Assembly: GCF_000470655.1 (NCBI RefSeq)
Contig: NC_021921.1
Span: 558,001-622,000, forward strand
Direction of reading: 5' to 3'
Origin: Halorhabdus tiamatea SARL4B
GTDB lineage: Archaea > Halobacteriota > Halobacteria > Halobacteriales > Haloarculaceae
DNA length: 64,000 nucleotides
How positions within the stretch are numbered: position 1 is the first letter of the stretch; the number at the start of each line of letters is the position of its first letter. The notes below the pieces were generated by a model. The model was not told where the DNA came from. It did no database searches and saw only the letters and a program-made list of their open reading frames with translations. This document shows positions 51,137 to 59,430 of the stretch, one piece after another. Position numbers and translations under genes: made by a program.

Positions 51137-52228
51137 ATGGACGATCGCATCCACGAACACGCCGAGACACTCGTCGACTGGAGTGGGCGCATCGAGTCGG
51201 GCGACGACGTCGTCCTCTCGGTCGACGAAGGGGCGCACGACCTGGCCGTCGCGGTCGCCGAAGTCCTTGGCGAGCGCGGCGCGAACCTGCTGAGCGTTTA
51301 CCGTTCCGACGAGATCCAGCGCGCGTACCTCCGGGCACACGACGACGACTTCGACGCCGACCCCGAATTCGAGCGGGCGCTCTATGCGAACGCCGACAGC
51401 GTCCTGCTCCTGGGCGGGACGCGCAACACGGCCGGAAGGGGCGACGTGCCCGACGATCGCCAGCAGGCGTTCGCCCGCGCCAGGGAAGACATTCGGGAAG
51501 CGCGTCTGGCGACCGACTGGGTCTCGACACTCCATCCGACGCGCGCGCTCGCCCAGCAAGCCGGGATGGCGTTCGAAGCGTATCGCGATTTCGTCTACGA
51601 CGCCACGCTGCGGGACTGGGAGTCACTCGCCGCGGAGATGGACCGCCTCAAGACGATCCTCGATTCGGGCACCGAGGTCCACATCGACGCTCCCGGCACT
51701 GACCTCACGCTCTCGATCGAGGGACGGACGGCAGTCAACAGCGCCGCCTCCGTGGCCTACGATTCGCACAACCTCCCCAGCGGCGAGGTCTTCACTGCAC
51801 CCGCCGACGCCGAGGGCGAAGTCACCTTCGACGTGCCGATGACGGTCCGGGGCAAGACACTACGGGACGTTCACCTCGTCTTCGAGGACGGCGAAGTGGT
51901 CGATTACTCGGCTACTGCTGGAGAAGAGACGCTGGCTGCCCTGCTCGATACTGACGACGGTGCTCGTCGGCTGGGCGAACTCGGTGTCGGCATGAATCGG
52001 GGGATCGACCGCTACACCGACAACATCCTCTTCGACGAGAAGATGGCCGAAACGTTTCACCTGGCGCTCGGTCGGGCCTACGACGCTTGCCTGCCAGCGG
52101 ACGAGGCCGGCAACGACAGCGCGATCCACGTCGATCTGATCGCCGACACGAGCGAGGACGCGACGCTGTCGGTCGACGGCGAAGTCATCCAGCGAAACGG
52201 CGTCTTCCGGTGGGAAGACGAGTTCTAG
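51137..52228 (+). CDS. M29-family (thermophilic-type) aminopeptidase
   Basis: A 363-residue metallo-aminopeptidase of family M29. The family pattern is seen in LTLSIEGRTAVNSAA, VFTAPADAEGEVTFD, FEDGEVVDYSA and the C-terminal ligands in LGELGVGMNRGIDRYTDNILFDEK and FHLALGRAYD. It releases N-terminal residues from peptides. The start was chosen at MDDRIHEHAE (51137), since the upstream in-frame residues precede a typical start context. The last 14 codons lie inside the 51-bp repeat that is copied at 52885. Confidence 0.88.
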   Translation: MDDRIHEHAETLVDWSGRIESGDDVVLSVDEGAHDLAVAVAEVLGERGANLLSVYRSDEIQRAYLRAHDDDFDADPEFERALYANADSVLLLGGTRNTAGRGDVPDDRQQAFARAREDIREARLATDWVSTLHPTRALAQQAGMAFEAYRDFVYDATLRDWESLAAEMDRLKTILDSGTEVHIDAPGTDLTLSIEGRTAVNSAASVAYDSHNLPSGEVFTAPADAEGEVTFDVPMTVRGKTLRDVHLVFEDGEVVDYSATAGEETLAALLDTDDGARRLGELGVGMNRGIDRYTDNILFDEKMAETFHLALGRAYDACLPADEAGNDSAIHVDLIADTSEDATLSVDGEVIQRNGVFRWEDEF

Positions 52229-52521
52229 TCGTCGGCGGTGTACGCGCCGCTTCGATGTTCGATCCGATGTTCGATCCGATGGACTTCAAGGACGGACGAT
52301 TCCCGGTCGAGGACACAGGCGAGACGGTACTGGCCGACGCGGAGTTTCGAGAACGGCCCGCCGGTCAGCGGTTCGAGGAATTCGTCTGGACTACGCCACT
52401 CCGAGTCGACGACTTCGTCGAGTTTCGAGACGATTCGATCCTGCACGTGTGCATCGAGGTTGTCGAACTGATCGGCGGCTTGGGATGTGAACGCCCAGGT
52501 CCAGTCACCGTCACTCGGCAT
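52225..52521 (-). CDS. RelE/ParE-type putative toxin
   Basis: A 98-residue RelE/ParE-fold protein (WAFTSQAADQFDNLD, then FLEPLTGGPFSKLRVGQYRLACVLD, in parts), a probable ribosome-dependent or free mRNA endonuclease. Its last residues (TADD and the stop) are supplied by the left copy of the 51-bp repeat, the same bases that end IlvD in the right copy. Just before them a 12-bp tandem duplication (52258-52281) gives HRIEHRIE. It lies 7 bp downstream of the RHH antitoxin. Confidence 0.85.
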   Translation of the reverse strand: MPSDGDWTWAFTSQAADQFDNLDAHVQDRIVSKLDEVVDSEWRSPDEFLEPLTGGPFSKLRVGQYRLACVLDRESSVLEVHRIEHRIEHRSGAYTADD

Positions 52522-52528
52522 CGGCTTC

Positions 52529-52807
52529 CTACCCCATCATCTCCAACACCTCGTCACGTGAGACGAGTTCCGCGTCATCGGATCGCAGCTCGTGTTCGCT
52601 CGCCGCGATCTGTTTCCACCCCTCCCGGGAGAACGCCGGATGCTTCACCGCGTCGCGAGCGGCGTACCGGAGAAACTCGCTACGGGAGTTGAACCCCTGC
52701 TCCTTCCAGGTCGCGTCGATATCCTCGAGAAACGCCTCGCTGAGCCGGAGGTTGATCTGTACCGTCTCCGGTTCGTCGTCGCCGGCCGCGGCACTCGCGT
52801 TGGACAT
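52529..52807 (-). CDS. Ribbon-helix-helix putative antitoxin
   Basis: A 92-residue protein with a ribbon-helix-helix DNA-binding segment (ETVQINLRLSEAFLEDIDATW, then SRSEFLRYAARDAV) and an acidic C-terminal part that would wrap the toxin. It is the upstream partner of the RelE-like gene. The ATG at 52805-52807 was chosen because it gives the family's usual short acidic N-terminus; farther upstream the frame runs into the ilvD-derived repeat and ilvD antisense. Confidence 0.85.
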   Translation of the reverse strand: MSNASAAAGDDEPETVQINLRLSEAFLEDIDATWKEQGFNSRSEFLRYAARDAVKHPAFSREGWKQIAASEHELRSDDAELVSRDEVLEMMG

Positions 52808-52819
52808 GTACGTATGCTT

Positions 52820-52831
52820 TACGCTGGCGTA
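52820..52831 (-). promoter_or_regulatory. Palindrome in the RelE/RHH promoter
   Basis: TACGC-TG-GCGTA at 52820-52831 is a perfect palindrome 13 bp upstream of the antitoxin ATG, directly beside the TATA-like ACTATACG on the minus strand (about 52829-52836). It is a likely operator for the ribbon-helix-helix antitoxin. Confidence 0.5.
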
Positions 52832-52922
52832 TAGTAAGTCTTCGGCACATTGCGAAACTGATGCCAAATGTAGAATACAGAGAGATCCAGCGAAACGGCG
52901 TCTTCCGGTGGGAAGACGAGTT

Positions 52923-54665
52923 CTAGTCGTCGGCGCTGGTCGGGTCCGACCCGGCATCGGGCACCTGGATCGACGGCGTCGGCAGGTCCGGCACTTCCAG
53001 CACGCCGCCGGTCGCCGCACTCGTCGCCAGCGCGGCGAAGCGTTCGAGATTTCCCGTCGCGTCGATTTCCGGCGGTTCCCACTCGGCCGCTCGCTCACGT
53101 AGTTCTTCGTCCGAGACATCGAGTTCGAGCACGCCTTCGTCGACGTCGATCCGGATGGTGTCACCCGCCTCGACCAGGGCGATCGGGCCGCCCGACGCCG
53201 CCTCCGGGCTGACGTGACCGATGGCCGCACCGCGGGTTCCGCCGGAGAAGCGGCCGTCAGTCAGCAGCGCGACTTCGCCCGAGAGGCGTGGCGAACCGCT
53301 GATCTTCGAGGTGGGTTCGAGCATCTCGGGCATGCCGGGCCCGCCCTTCGGCCCCTCGTAGCGGATGACGAGGAAGTCGCCGGGCTCGATATCGCCATCG
53401 TCGTAGGCCTCGAGCATCGCCTGCTGGGACTCGAAGACCCGCGCCCGGCCTTCGAATTGATGCATGTCCTCGTCCATCGCGCCGGACTTGACGACTGCGC
53501 CCTCGGGCGCGAGATTCCCGCGCAGGACGGACAATCCCCCTTCCTCGTGAACCGGATCGTCGCGGGGCTGAATGACCTCGCCAGGGTCGTCGCCTTCCTC
53601 CAGGCGCTCGCCGATCGTCTTTTCGTCAATCGTGGGCCGATCGAGATGCAGCAAGTCGTCGATCCGCTGGTACAGCGCGGGCAAGCCGCCGTCCTCCCGG
53701 AGGTGTTCCATTCGCCAGGGACCGGCAGGGCTCATGTGGGCGAGGTGGGGGGTACGTGCGGCGATCTCCTCGAAGTCCGTGAGCGTGATGTCCAGGCCAG
53801 CCTCCTGAGCGATAGCGGGAATGTGCAGCATGGTGTTGGTCGACCCGCCGAGGGCCAGATCGACGGCGACGGCGTTCTCGAAGGCCTCCCGCGTCAGGAA
53901 ATCGGAGGGGCGAACGTCCTTCTGGACGAGATCGAGGATCTGCTCGCCGGACTTGCGGGCGATCTCGAACTTGCGCTCGTCGGTCGCACCGTGGGTGGCA
54001 CACTCCGTCCAGGAGAGCCCGAGCGTCTCCGTGACGCAGGCCATCGTGTTCGCGGTGAACATCCCCGCACACGAGCCTTCTCCCGGGCAGGCGTTGCACT
54101 CGAGTTCGTACAACTCGTCGTCGGTCATCTCGCCCTCCTCGTACTGGCTGACGCCCTCGAAGACGGTGACGAGGTCGGCAGGTTCGTCGTCGTACTCGCC
54201 GGCGGCCATGTGCCCGCCGGTGACGACGATCGCCGGGATGTCCAGCCGAGCAATCGCCATCAGCATGCCGGGGACGATCTTGTCACAGGACGCCAGCGCG
54301 ACGATGCCGTCGAACTGGTGGGCGTTGGCCATGAGTTCGACCGAATCGGCGATGACCTCCCGGGAGGGCAGCGAGGAGCGCATCCCCTCGTGACCCATCG
54401 CGATGCCGTCGTCGACGGCGATGGTGTTGAACTCCAGGGGAGTGCCGCCAGCCTCGCGGACGCCCTCCTTGACGTGTTCGGCGAGTTCGTCTAAGTGGAC
54501 GTGCCCGGGCACGATCTCGTTCCAGGAGTTGGCGATCCCGATGTGGGGATTGTGGATCTCCTCGTCGCTCAGTCCAGCCGCACGGAACAGCGATCGATGG
54601 GGCGCGCGGTCGGCCCCTTCGGTGACCTCCGCGCTCCGGAGGCCTTCCTTTGGTGAGTCGGCCAT
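52923..54665 (-). CDS. ilvD: Dihydroxy-acid dehydratase
   Basis: Dehydrates 2,3-dihydroxy-acids to 2-keto acids in valine, isoleucine and leucine synthesis. It has 580 residues, normal length. Fe-S ligand regions are LASCDKIVPGM (Cys127) and CNACPGEGSCAGMFTANTMAC (Cys190-Cys210 in part); the C-terminal domain has GRFSGGTRGAAIGHVSPEA. The last codons lie in the right copy of the 51-bp repeat. No other branched-chain gene is adjacent. All catalytic motifs are intact, so the insertion did not damage the gene. Confidence 0.95.
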   Translation of the reverse strand: MADSPKEGLRSAEVTEGADRAPHRSLFRAAGLSDEEIHNPHIGIANSWNEIVPGHVHLDELAEHVKEGVREAGGTPLEFNTIAVDDGIAMGHEGMRSSLPSREVIADSVELMANAHQFDGIVALASCDKIVPGMLMAIARLDIPAIVVTGGHMAAGEYDDEPADLVTVFEGVSQYEEGEMTDDELYELECNACPGEGSCAGMFTANTMACVTETLGLSWTECATHGATDERKFEIARKSGEQILDLVQKDVRPSDFLTREAFENAVAVDLALGGSTNTMLHIPAIAQEAGLDITLTDFEEIAARTPHLAHMSPAGPWRMEHLREDGGLPALYQRIDDLLHLDRPTIDEKTIGERLEEGDDPGEVIQPRDDPVHEEGGLSVLRGNLAPEGAVVKSGAMDEDMHQFEGRARVFESQQAMLEAYDDGDIEPGDFLVIRYEGPKGGPGMPEMLEPTSKISGSPRLSGEVALLTDGRFSGGTRGAAIGHVSPEAASGGPIALVEAGDTIRIDVDEGVLELDVSDEELRERAAEWEPPEIDATGNLERFAALATSAATGGVLEVPDLPTPSIQVPDAGSDPTSADD

Positions 54666-54726
54666 TCTACTGGAGTATCCGTGGTCGTTCAGGGTGTAGG
54701 TTTCGGTTCGCCAGTGGCTCGCACGC

Positions 54727-56967
54727 TCACTCGAAGCGCTCGCGCTCAGTGCGTGCCGTCACAGACCCGTATACATCGAGGAGCGCCGCTGTCACCTCAC
54801 CCAATGCCCGCATGCATTCCCGACGGGAGTGGTAGTCTAGGTCTTTGGTCACAGACGCCCAGGACTGTCGCTGGAGCGTCTTCGTGACCAGCAACCGCTC
54901 CTGGCGGGCCGACAGTAGCGACGTATCGGCGGGGCCGACCAAGTGCCTGAGCGCCAGCCGGGCAAACGCGTCTGGGGCAGTGTCGTACAGTCCAGCCCCG
55001 TGGGGCGAGCCGGCGAGTACGCGCCACTCGAAATCGGAGAGATCGAGCGCGGGCGTGGCGTCGACCGTCCGGAGCACGGCCCTGGCGACGTCGGGATCGA
55101 GGGCGGAGAGCGGATCGGCCAACATCCCCTCGATCCGGTCCAGGAACCACCCGGTGTGGCGATCGAGCAGTGCCTCGCCGGCGTCCGAGGTCGGCCTGAG
55201 CATGATCGCCGAGTGCTCGCCGCTGCGCTCGTTTCGCGAGGTCGAGAGGTGGACCGACCGGTAGCCGTTCTGCGCCCAGAAGTCGACGAGACCCGGCGTC
55301 GCGCCGTAGCCAGTTCCCAACCAGTCCACGTCGTCGGCGAACTCACTCTCGATCTCGGCGAGCAGGTGTGAACCCAGTCCTCGCCCTCGGACGGCGTCGT
55401 GCGTGGCGATTCGCATGACGCGCTGGCCGACGGGAGCGCCGGCCGCCTCGTCCCGAAGCTGGCTCGTCAGGACGTCGGGGATCATGTTGCCCGCGACGCG
55501 GGCACCCTCGTACATCTCGGCCCGGCGCTCGGCCGGTAGGGCTCCCTCGCGGGCCAGCAACGCGACCGAGACGACGTGGCCGTCGTGGGTGAGCGCCCGC
55601 ACGGTGACGTTCGGTGCGTCGAGCAGCCTGGCGAGGTCGGCGGGCTCCGTCCGGTAATGGGCGACGACGAGCAGGCCAAAGACTTCCCGGAGCAGGTGCT
55701 CGTCACCGATCAGATCGCCGGCTTCGAGTCGTGCGTACTCGACAGATTCGGGCGTCGCGTCGGCGATCAACTGCTCGACTGGTGGGCGCGCGTCGAGCAA
55801 CAGCGCACGGAACGCCCAGACTTCGATCGGATCGCCCGCGGCGTACCGGATCGGTTCGTTCATCGTCCGCTCGGTCACCGCGAACTCGGAGTCTTCGAGG
55901 CGGTCACGGAACCGGACGTCGAACCCCCGGCCCGCCCCCTCGTAGCCCCGGACTGTGCTCGTGAAGGCCACTGCGGGCGCGTCGAGATACCGCGAGAGGA
56001 GGTCGACCGGCAGACTCGCGGCCTCGTCGACGAAGACGACGTCCGCCGACGCCGCCCGCTCCGCCGCGGCGACGGGTTCGAGGAACCGAACTCGTCCCGC
56101 ATCGACTCGAAGTTCACGTGGCCGGTCGTCGCTGTCGGTCTCGACAGTCGTTCCGCGGTCCTCGAACAGCTCCCTGGCGCGGGCAAACACCTCCGCAGCA
56201 TTGCGATACGCCGAAGCCGTGACGAGCACATCTTTGCCAGCGAGCGCGAGACTGCCGGCAGCCAGCCCGGCCGCACTCGATTTCCCGCGGCCCCGGTCGG
56301 CCTCGACGACGACCGCCTGCTGGGAATTGCGGAGGCGTTCGAACGTCCGGACGACCGCCATCTGATCGCCTGTCAGACAGGCCTCAAAGGCTGCTGCCGG
56401 GAACGGACGCTCGGCCGGGACCGACGGAGCCCGACGCTCGATCCGGGGTGGAGGATCCGTCAACCCGTCGCGTTCGACCGTCCCGCTGTCGACGTCGACG
56501 ATCGCGCTGCCGGAGTGAGCGCGGAGGGTCTCGACGAGTCGTCGCCGGAAGTGCCCGGTCACGTCCGCGACGTCGAACGGTGGGACGGCCAGTGTCGCGT
56601 CGAAGTCGTCCCGGCTGTCGGGCCAGGTCGCGAGCGGCGGCGCGAGTATCACGAGCAGGCCACCGCCGTCGACAGCACCGACGACCTGTCCGAGCGCGTT
56701 GGGATCACAGCGTTCGTGGCAGTCGAGGACGATTACGTCACGCGTTTGGCCGAGCAGGCGGTCGGCGTGGACGGTTTCGACGTGCTCGCCAGGGAGGGAC
56801 GCGTCGGGGCCGACGACCGTGACTGCCGAGTTCTCGACGTCGAGGGCCTCGATCGCGGCGACGGCCGCATCCCGGGTCCGCGTCTCGTCCCCACTCAGGA
56901 CGAGCAGTCGTCGTTCGTCGACGGCCGTCGCCTCGGCGCGCAGCGACGTGACCAGCCCATCGATCAT
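54727..56967 (-). CDS. tmcA: tRNA(Met) cytidine acetyltransferase
   Basis: Makes N4-acetylcytidine in tRNA (and in some archaea in rRNA) with acetyl-CoA and ATP. It has 746 residues: an N-terminal DUF1726-type domain, an RNA helicase-like ATPase with Walker A EADRGRGKSSA (about 222-232) and Walker B FVDEAASLPVDLL, a GNAT acetyltransferase domain (VGQRVMRIATHDAVRGRGLGSHLL) and a C-terminal tRNA-binding tail. The start was set at MIDGLVTSLR (56965-56967); the upstream 28 codons are basic and unlike the family. It is divergent from the L7Ae operon. Confidence 0.93.
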   Translation of the reverse strand: MIDGLVTSLRAEATAVDERRLLVLSGDETRTRDAAVAAIEALDVENSAVTVVGPDASLPGEHVETVHADRLLGQTRDVIVLDCHERCDPNALGQVVGAVDGGGLLVILAPPLATWPDSRDDFDATLAVPPFDVADVTGHFRRRLVETLRAHSGSAIVDVDSGTVERDGLTDPPPRIERRAPSVPAERPFPAAAFEACLTGDQMAVVRTFERLRNSQQAVVVEADRGRGKSSAAGLAAGSLALAGKDVLVTASAYRNAAEVFARARELFEDRGTTVETDSDDRPRELRVDAGRVRFLEPVAAAERAASADVVFVDEAASLPVDLLSRYLDAPAVAFTSTVRGYEGAGRGFDVRFRDRLEDSEFAVTERTMNEPIRYAAGDPIEVWAFRALLLDARPPVEQLIADATPESVEYARLEAGDLIGDEHLLREVFGLLVVAHYRTEPADLARLLDAPNVTVRALTHDGHVVSVALLAREGALPAERRAEMYEGARVAGNMIPDVLTSQLRDEAAGAPVGQRVMRIATHDAVRGRGLGSHLLAEIESEFADDVDWLGTGYGATPGLVDFWAQNGYRSVHLSTSRNERSGEHSAIMLRPTSDAGEALLDRHTGWFLDRIEGMLADPLSALDPDVARAVLRTVDATPALDLSDFEWRVLAGSPHGAGLYDTAPDAFARLALRHLVGPADTSLLSARQERLLVTKTLQRQSWASVTKDLDYHSRRECMRALGEVTAALLDVYGSVTARTERERFE

Positions 56968-57230
56968 ACCAGTGGGCACGACGGGGGCCCAAAAGGATGC
57001 ACCGGTCCGGGGGAGAGCAAGGCACTTTCGCCGCGTGTGGGCCGGTCCCACGGCCAGGAGCCTTCGAAAGCGCTTTTAGGGCTGCCGGACCACGTTCGGG
57101 TACAGCCTGCACGGGGTTGATGATGCTCCTAGCCATCTAGGACTTTCGCGGCGCTTCGATTGCGGGGCGTCGCCGGGTCGGCCTGTCTGAGGCCGGTCTC
57201 GCACGGCGGGGGAGCGCGAGCCCACGTGCA

Positions 57231-57241
57231 GGAGGTGATCC
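57231..57241 (+). promoter_or_regulatory. Extended Shine-Dalgarno sequence before rpl7ae
   Basis: GGAGGTGATCC matches the complement of the conserved 16S rRNA 3' tail over 11 bases, ending 4 nt before the ATG at 57246. Most haloarchaeal transcripts are leaderless, so such an extended site is exceptional. The leader (57052-57230) also holds a CGGCC/GGCCG hairpin near 57178-57194. Confidence 0.75.
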
Positions 57242-57245
57242 AATC

Positions 57246-57608
57246 ATGCCAGTATACGTCGATTTCGATGTTCCCGCGGATCTCGAAGACGACGCCCTCG
57301 AGGCGCTCGAGATTGCGCGAGACACAGGCGGAGTAAAGAAAGGAACCAACGAGACGACCAAGGCGATCGAGCGCGGCAACGCCGAGCTCGTCGTCGTCGC
57401 CGAGGACGTTCAGCCGGAGGAGATCGTGATGCACATTCCGGAACTCGCAGACGAGAAGGACGTCCCCTATCTCTTCGTCGGCGCCCAGGACGATCTCGGT
57501 CACGCGGCCGGCCTCGAAGTCGGCTCCGCGGCGGCCGCGATCGTCGATGCGGGCGACGCCGACGGCGACGTCGAGGACATCGCCGGGAAGGTCGAGGACC
57601 TTCGCTGA
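57246..57608 (+). CDS. rpl7ae: Ribosomal protein L7Ae, K-turn-binding
   Basis: A 120-residue K-turn-binding protein that is part of the ribosome and of box C/D, H/ACA and RNase P RNPs. Signatures are [20 protein letters not shown] and [25 protein letters not shown]. Its long leader with a strong Shine-Dalgarno suggests control at translation; L7Ae is known to bind its own mRNA in some archaea, but no K-turn could be established here. It is first in rpl7ae-rps28e-rpl24e-ndk, a conserved archaeal cluster. Confidence 0.96.
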   Translation: MPVYVDFDVPADLEDDALEALEIARDTGGVKKGTNETTKAIERGNAELVVVAEDVQPEEIVMHIPELADEKDVPYLFVGAQDDLGHAAGLEVGSAAAAIVDAGDADGDVEDIAGKVEDLR

Positions 57609-57619
57609 GGTGATCAGTC

Positions 57620-57847
57620 ATGAGTGCTGAGGAGACCGAAGACGACGGATCCACGCCCGCGGAGGTCATCGAGGTCGTGGGCCGGACGGGGATGCACGGC
57701 GAGGCCATGCAGGTCAAGTGCCGCATCCGCGAGGGCGAGAACAAGGGCCGAATCATCACCCGCAACGTGCTCGGTGGCGTGCGCGAGGGGGACGTCCTCC
57801 AGCTGCGCGAGACCGCACGTGAGGCGGACGCCATCGGAGGCCAATAA
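57620..57847 (+). CDS. rps28e: 30S ribosomal protein S28e
   Basis: A 75-residue small-subunit OB-fold protein. The family core [21 protein letters not shown], then [22 protein letters not shown] and the end RETAREA are clear, preceded by an acidic haloarchaeal N-terminus. A GAGGTGATC Shine-Dalgarno lies at 57608-57616, just before its ATG at 57620. Its stop shares one base with the rpl24e start (TAATG). Confidence 0.95.
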   Translation: MSAEETEDDGSTPAEVIEVVGRTGMHGEAMQVKCRIREGENKGRIITRNVLGGVREGDVLQLRETAREADAIGGQ

Positions 57848-58296
57848 TGCCACAGACACGCGAATGTGACTACTGCGGCGCGGACATCGAGCCCGGCACC
57901 GGGACGATGTTCGTCCGGAAGAACGGCACTACGATCCACTTCTGCTCGTCGAAGTGCGAGAAGAACGCCGACCTCGGCCGCGAGGCCCGTGACCTCTCCT
58001 GGACGGAGGCCGGTCGCGGAACGGGCGGCGACGCAGTCGAAGCCGAACCGGCCGAACCTCCGGAAGACGAACCGGAAGCGACGGAACCGGACGACGAAGC
58101 GGAATCCGTCGACGAGGACACCGACGCCGAGGGAGGTGCGGACGACGAATCCGCTGCCGAAGACGAGGCCGAAGACGAAGACGAGGCCGACGACGAATCC
58201 GCTGCCGACGACAAAGCCGAAGACGAGTCTGGAGCCGAAGCTGACGCGGACGACGAGGAGACCGACGCCGAAGAGCCGACGGAGGCTGATGCCTGA
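57847..58296 (+). CDS. rpl24e: 50S ribosomal protein L24e with long acidic tail
   Basis: The first 58 residues are a normal L24e zinc-finger protein with Cys7, Cys10, Cys33 and Cys37 (CDYCGADIEPGTG, FCSSKCEKN). Residues about 60-149 form an extension made almost only of Glu, Asp and Ala, with near-repeats such as DDESAAEDEAED and DDESAADDKAED. L24e is usually about 60 residues. The tail is in frame, uses normal codons and ends at the base before ndk, so a sequencing frameshift is not needed to explain it. It would be disordered and strongly negative at the ribosome surface. Confidence 0.92.
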   Translation: MPQTRECDYCGADIEPGTGTMFVRKNGTTIHFCSSKCEKNADLGREARDLSWTEAGRGTGGDAVEAEPAEPPEDEPEATEPDDEAESVDEDTDAEGGADDESAAEDEAEDEDEADDESAADDKAEDESGAEADADDEETDAEEPTEADA

Positions 58297-58779
58297 ATGA
58301 GCCATCACGACGAGCGCACGTTCGTGATGGCCAAGCCCGACGCCGTCCAGCGCGGGCTCGTCGGCGAAATCGTCTCCCGACTCGAAGATCGCGGCCTGAA
58401 ACTCGTCGGTGCGAAGTTCATGCAGATCGACGAGGACCTCGCTCACGAGCATTACGGTGAACACGAGGGCAAACCCTTCTTCGACGGACTCGTCGAGTTC
58501 ATCACCTCCGGACCGGTCATGGCGATGGTCTGGGAAGGTGCCGACGCGACCCGACAGGTCCGTCAGATGATGGGCGCGACCGATCCCGCCGAGGCCGCTC
58601 CCGGCACGATCCGGGGCGACTACGGCCTCGACCTGGGCCACAACGTCATCCACGGCTCGGACAACGAGGACCCCGGGGCCAACGAGCGCGAGATCGAGCT
58701 GTTCTTCGACGACGAGGAACTGGTCGAGTACGACCGCGCCGACGCCGAGTGGGTCTACGAAGACACCGGCGACCACTGA
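58297..58779 (+). CDS. ndk: Nucleoside diphosphate kinase
   Basis: Balances NTP pools by transferring gamma-phosphate via a phospho-His. It has 160 residues; the active-site His is His119 in NVIHGSDN, with the Kpn-loop region and [20 protein letters not shown] conserved. The ATG follows the rpl24e stop directly (TGA-ATG). It is the last gene of the operon. An insert around [18 protein letters not shown] is typical of halophiles. Confidence 0.95.
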   Translation: MSHHDERTFVMAKPDAVQRGLVGEIVSRLEDRGLKLVGAKFMQIDEDLAHEHYGEHEGKPFFDGLVEFITSGPVMAMVWEGADATRQVRQMMGATDPAEAAPGTIRGDYGLDLGHNVIHGSDNEDPGANEREIELFFDDEELVEYDRADAEWVYEDTGDH

Positions 58780-58826
58780 TCGCCGATCCGCGGTCGGCTT
58801 TTCAGGAGTAACGCAGCGAGTCAGTC

Positions 58827-58892
58827 GCGTCACTCTACAGTGAACTCACGAGTTGCGTCACTCTACAGTGAGCTCGCGAGTCGCGTCACTCC
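58827..58892. repeat. 28-bp tandem repeat between ndk and the uspA end
   Basis: A 28-bp unit GCGTCACTCTACAGTGAACT (continuing CACGAGTT) occurs at 58827-58854 and 58855-58882 with three mismatches. The first 10 bp recur at 58883-58892, where they include the uspA stop codon. CTCTACAGTGAG in the second copy is part of a short inverted repeat. It may be a replication-slippage product that serves as a shared convergent terminator. Confidence 0.7.
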
Positions 58893-59344
58893 TCAGGGCT
58901 GCGTACTTCCGGCGGTTCTCCGACCCGGTAGGTCAACACCGGGACTGGCGCAGATCGGATGACGCGCTCGGCCACGCTTCCCAGCAGGAGTCGATTGATC
59001 CCGCCCCGTCCGTGCGTGCCCATGACGATCAGGTCGACGTCGGCGTCGGCAGCACGGGCGACGATCTCCCGACTCGGTGCCCCCTCTCGCATCTCCGTCT
59101 CGACAGTCACCGTGTCGCCGGCCATCTCCTCGACCTCGCCAAGGGCGCGGTCAGCTTCCTCACGGAGCATGTCGGAGACGGCCTCCCAGGACGTGTCCAT
59201 CGGCATCCGGCTCATCGTCGCCGTGTCCAGGACGTACAGCGCGTGGACGGTCGCGTTGTGAACCCGTGCCAGCTCCAGGGCGTGTTCGATCACGGCGTCG
59301 ATGCCGTCTGACCCATCGGTCGGAACGAGAATTCTATCATACAT
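58886..59344 (-). CDS. Universal stress protein (UspA family)
   Basis: A 152-residue cytoplasmic USP-fold protein. The ATP-binding signature is GTHGRGGINRLLLGSVAERVI near 112-132, and the N-terminal ILVPTDGSDGIDAVIEHAL is conserved. Such proteins bind ATP and modulate stress responses. It is a lone gene; the upstream 86 bp includes an AT-rich patch near 59345-59362 (ACATGATTGTATGTTAAC) that probably holds the promoter. Its stop lies in the 28-bp repeat. Confidence 0.9.
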   Translation of the reverse strand: MYDRILVPTDGSDGIDAVIEHALELARVHNATVHALYVLDTATMSRMPMDTSWEAVSDMLREEADRALGEVEEMAGDTVTVETEMREGAPSREIVARAADADVDLIVMGTHGRGGINRLLLGSVAERVIRSAPVPVLTYRVGEPPEVRSPEE

Positions 59345-59430
59345 GATTGTATGTTAACGTACGACGGCATCTGGCTTAATAGCCAATGTCAGTATTCTGT
59401 CTTTGTCTCGACAGCCAGCAGTGCCGCAGG

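Larger units (their letters stand above)
52187..52935. repeat. 51-bp perfect direct repeats flanking a RelE/RHH cassette
   Basis: An identical 51-bp sequence lies at 52187-52237 and 52885-52935. It begins ATCCAGCGAAACGGC and ends TCTAGTCGTCGGCG. The left copy is the authentic 3' end of the M29 aminopeptidase gene. The right copy contains the authentic 3' end of ilvD. Before insertion the two convergent genes would have overlapped at the CTAG, sharing one copy. The 647 bp between the repeats hold only the toxin-antitoxin pair. Confidence 0.92.

Noticed and set aside
52529..53230. A long version of the RHH antitoxin (233 residues).
   Set aside because: Its first 141 residues are antisense-like basic sequence over ilvD and the 51-bp repeat. 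The start at 52805-52807 fits the family.
57052..57245. A K-turn in the rpl7ae leader that would allow L7Ae feedback.
   Set aside because: A hairpin exists, but I could not draw a stem-bulge-GA/AG arrangement with confidence. A covariance search is needed.
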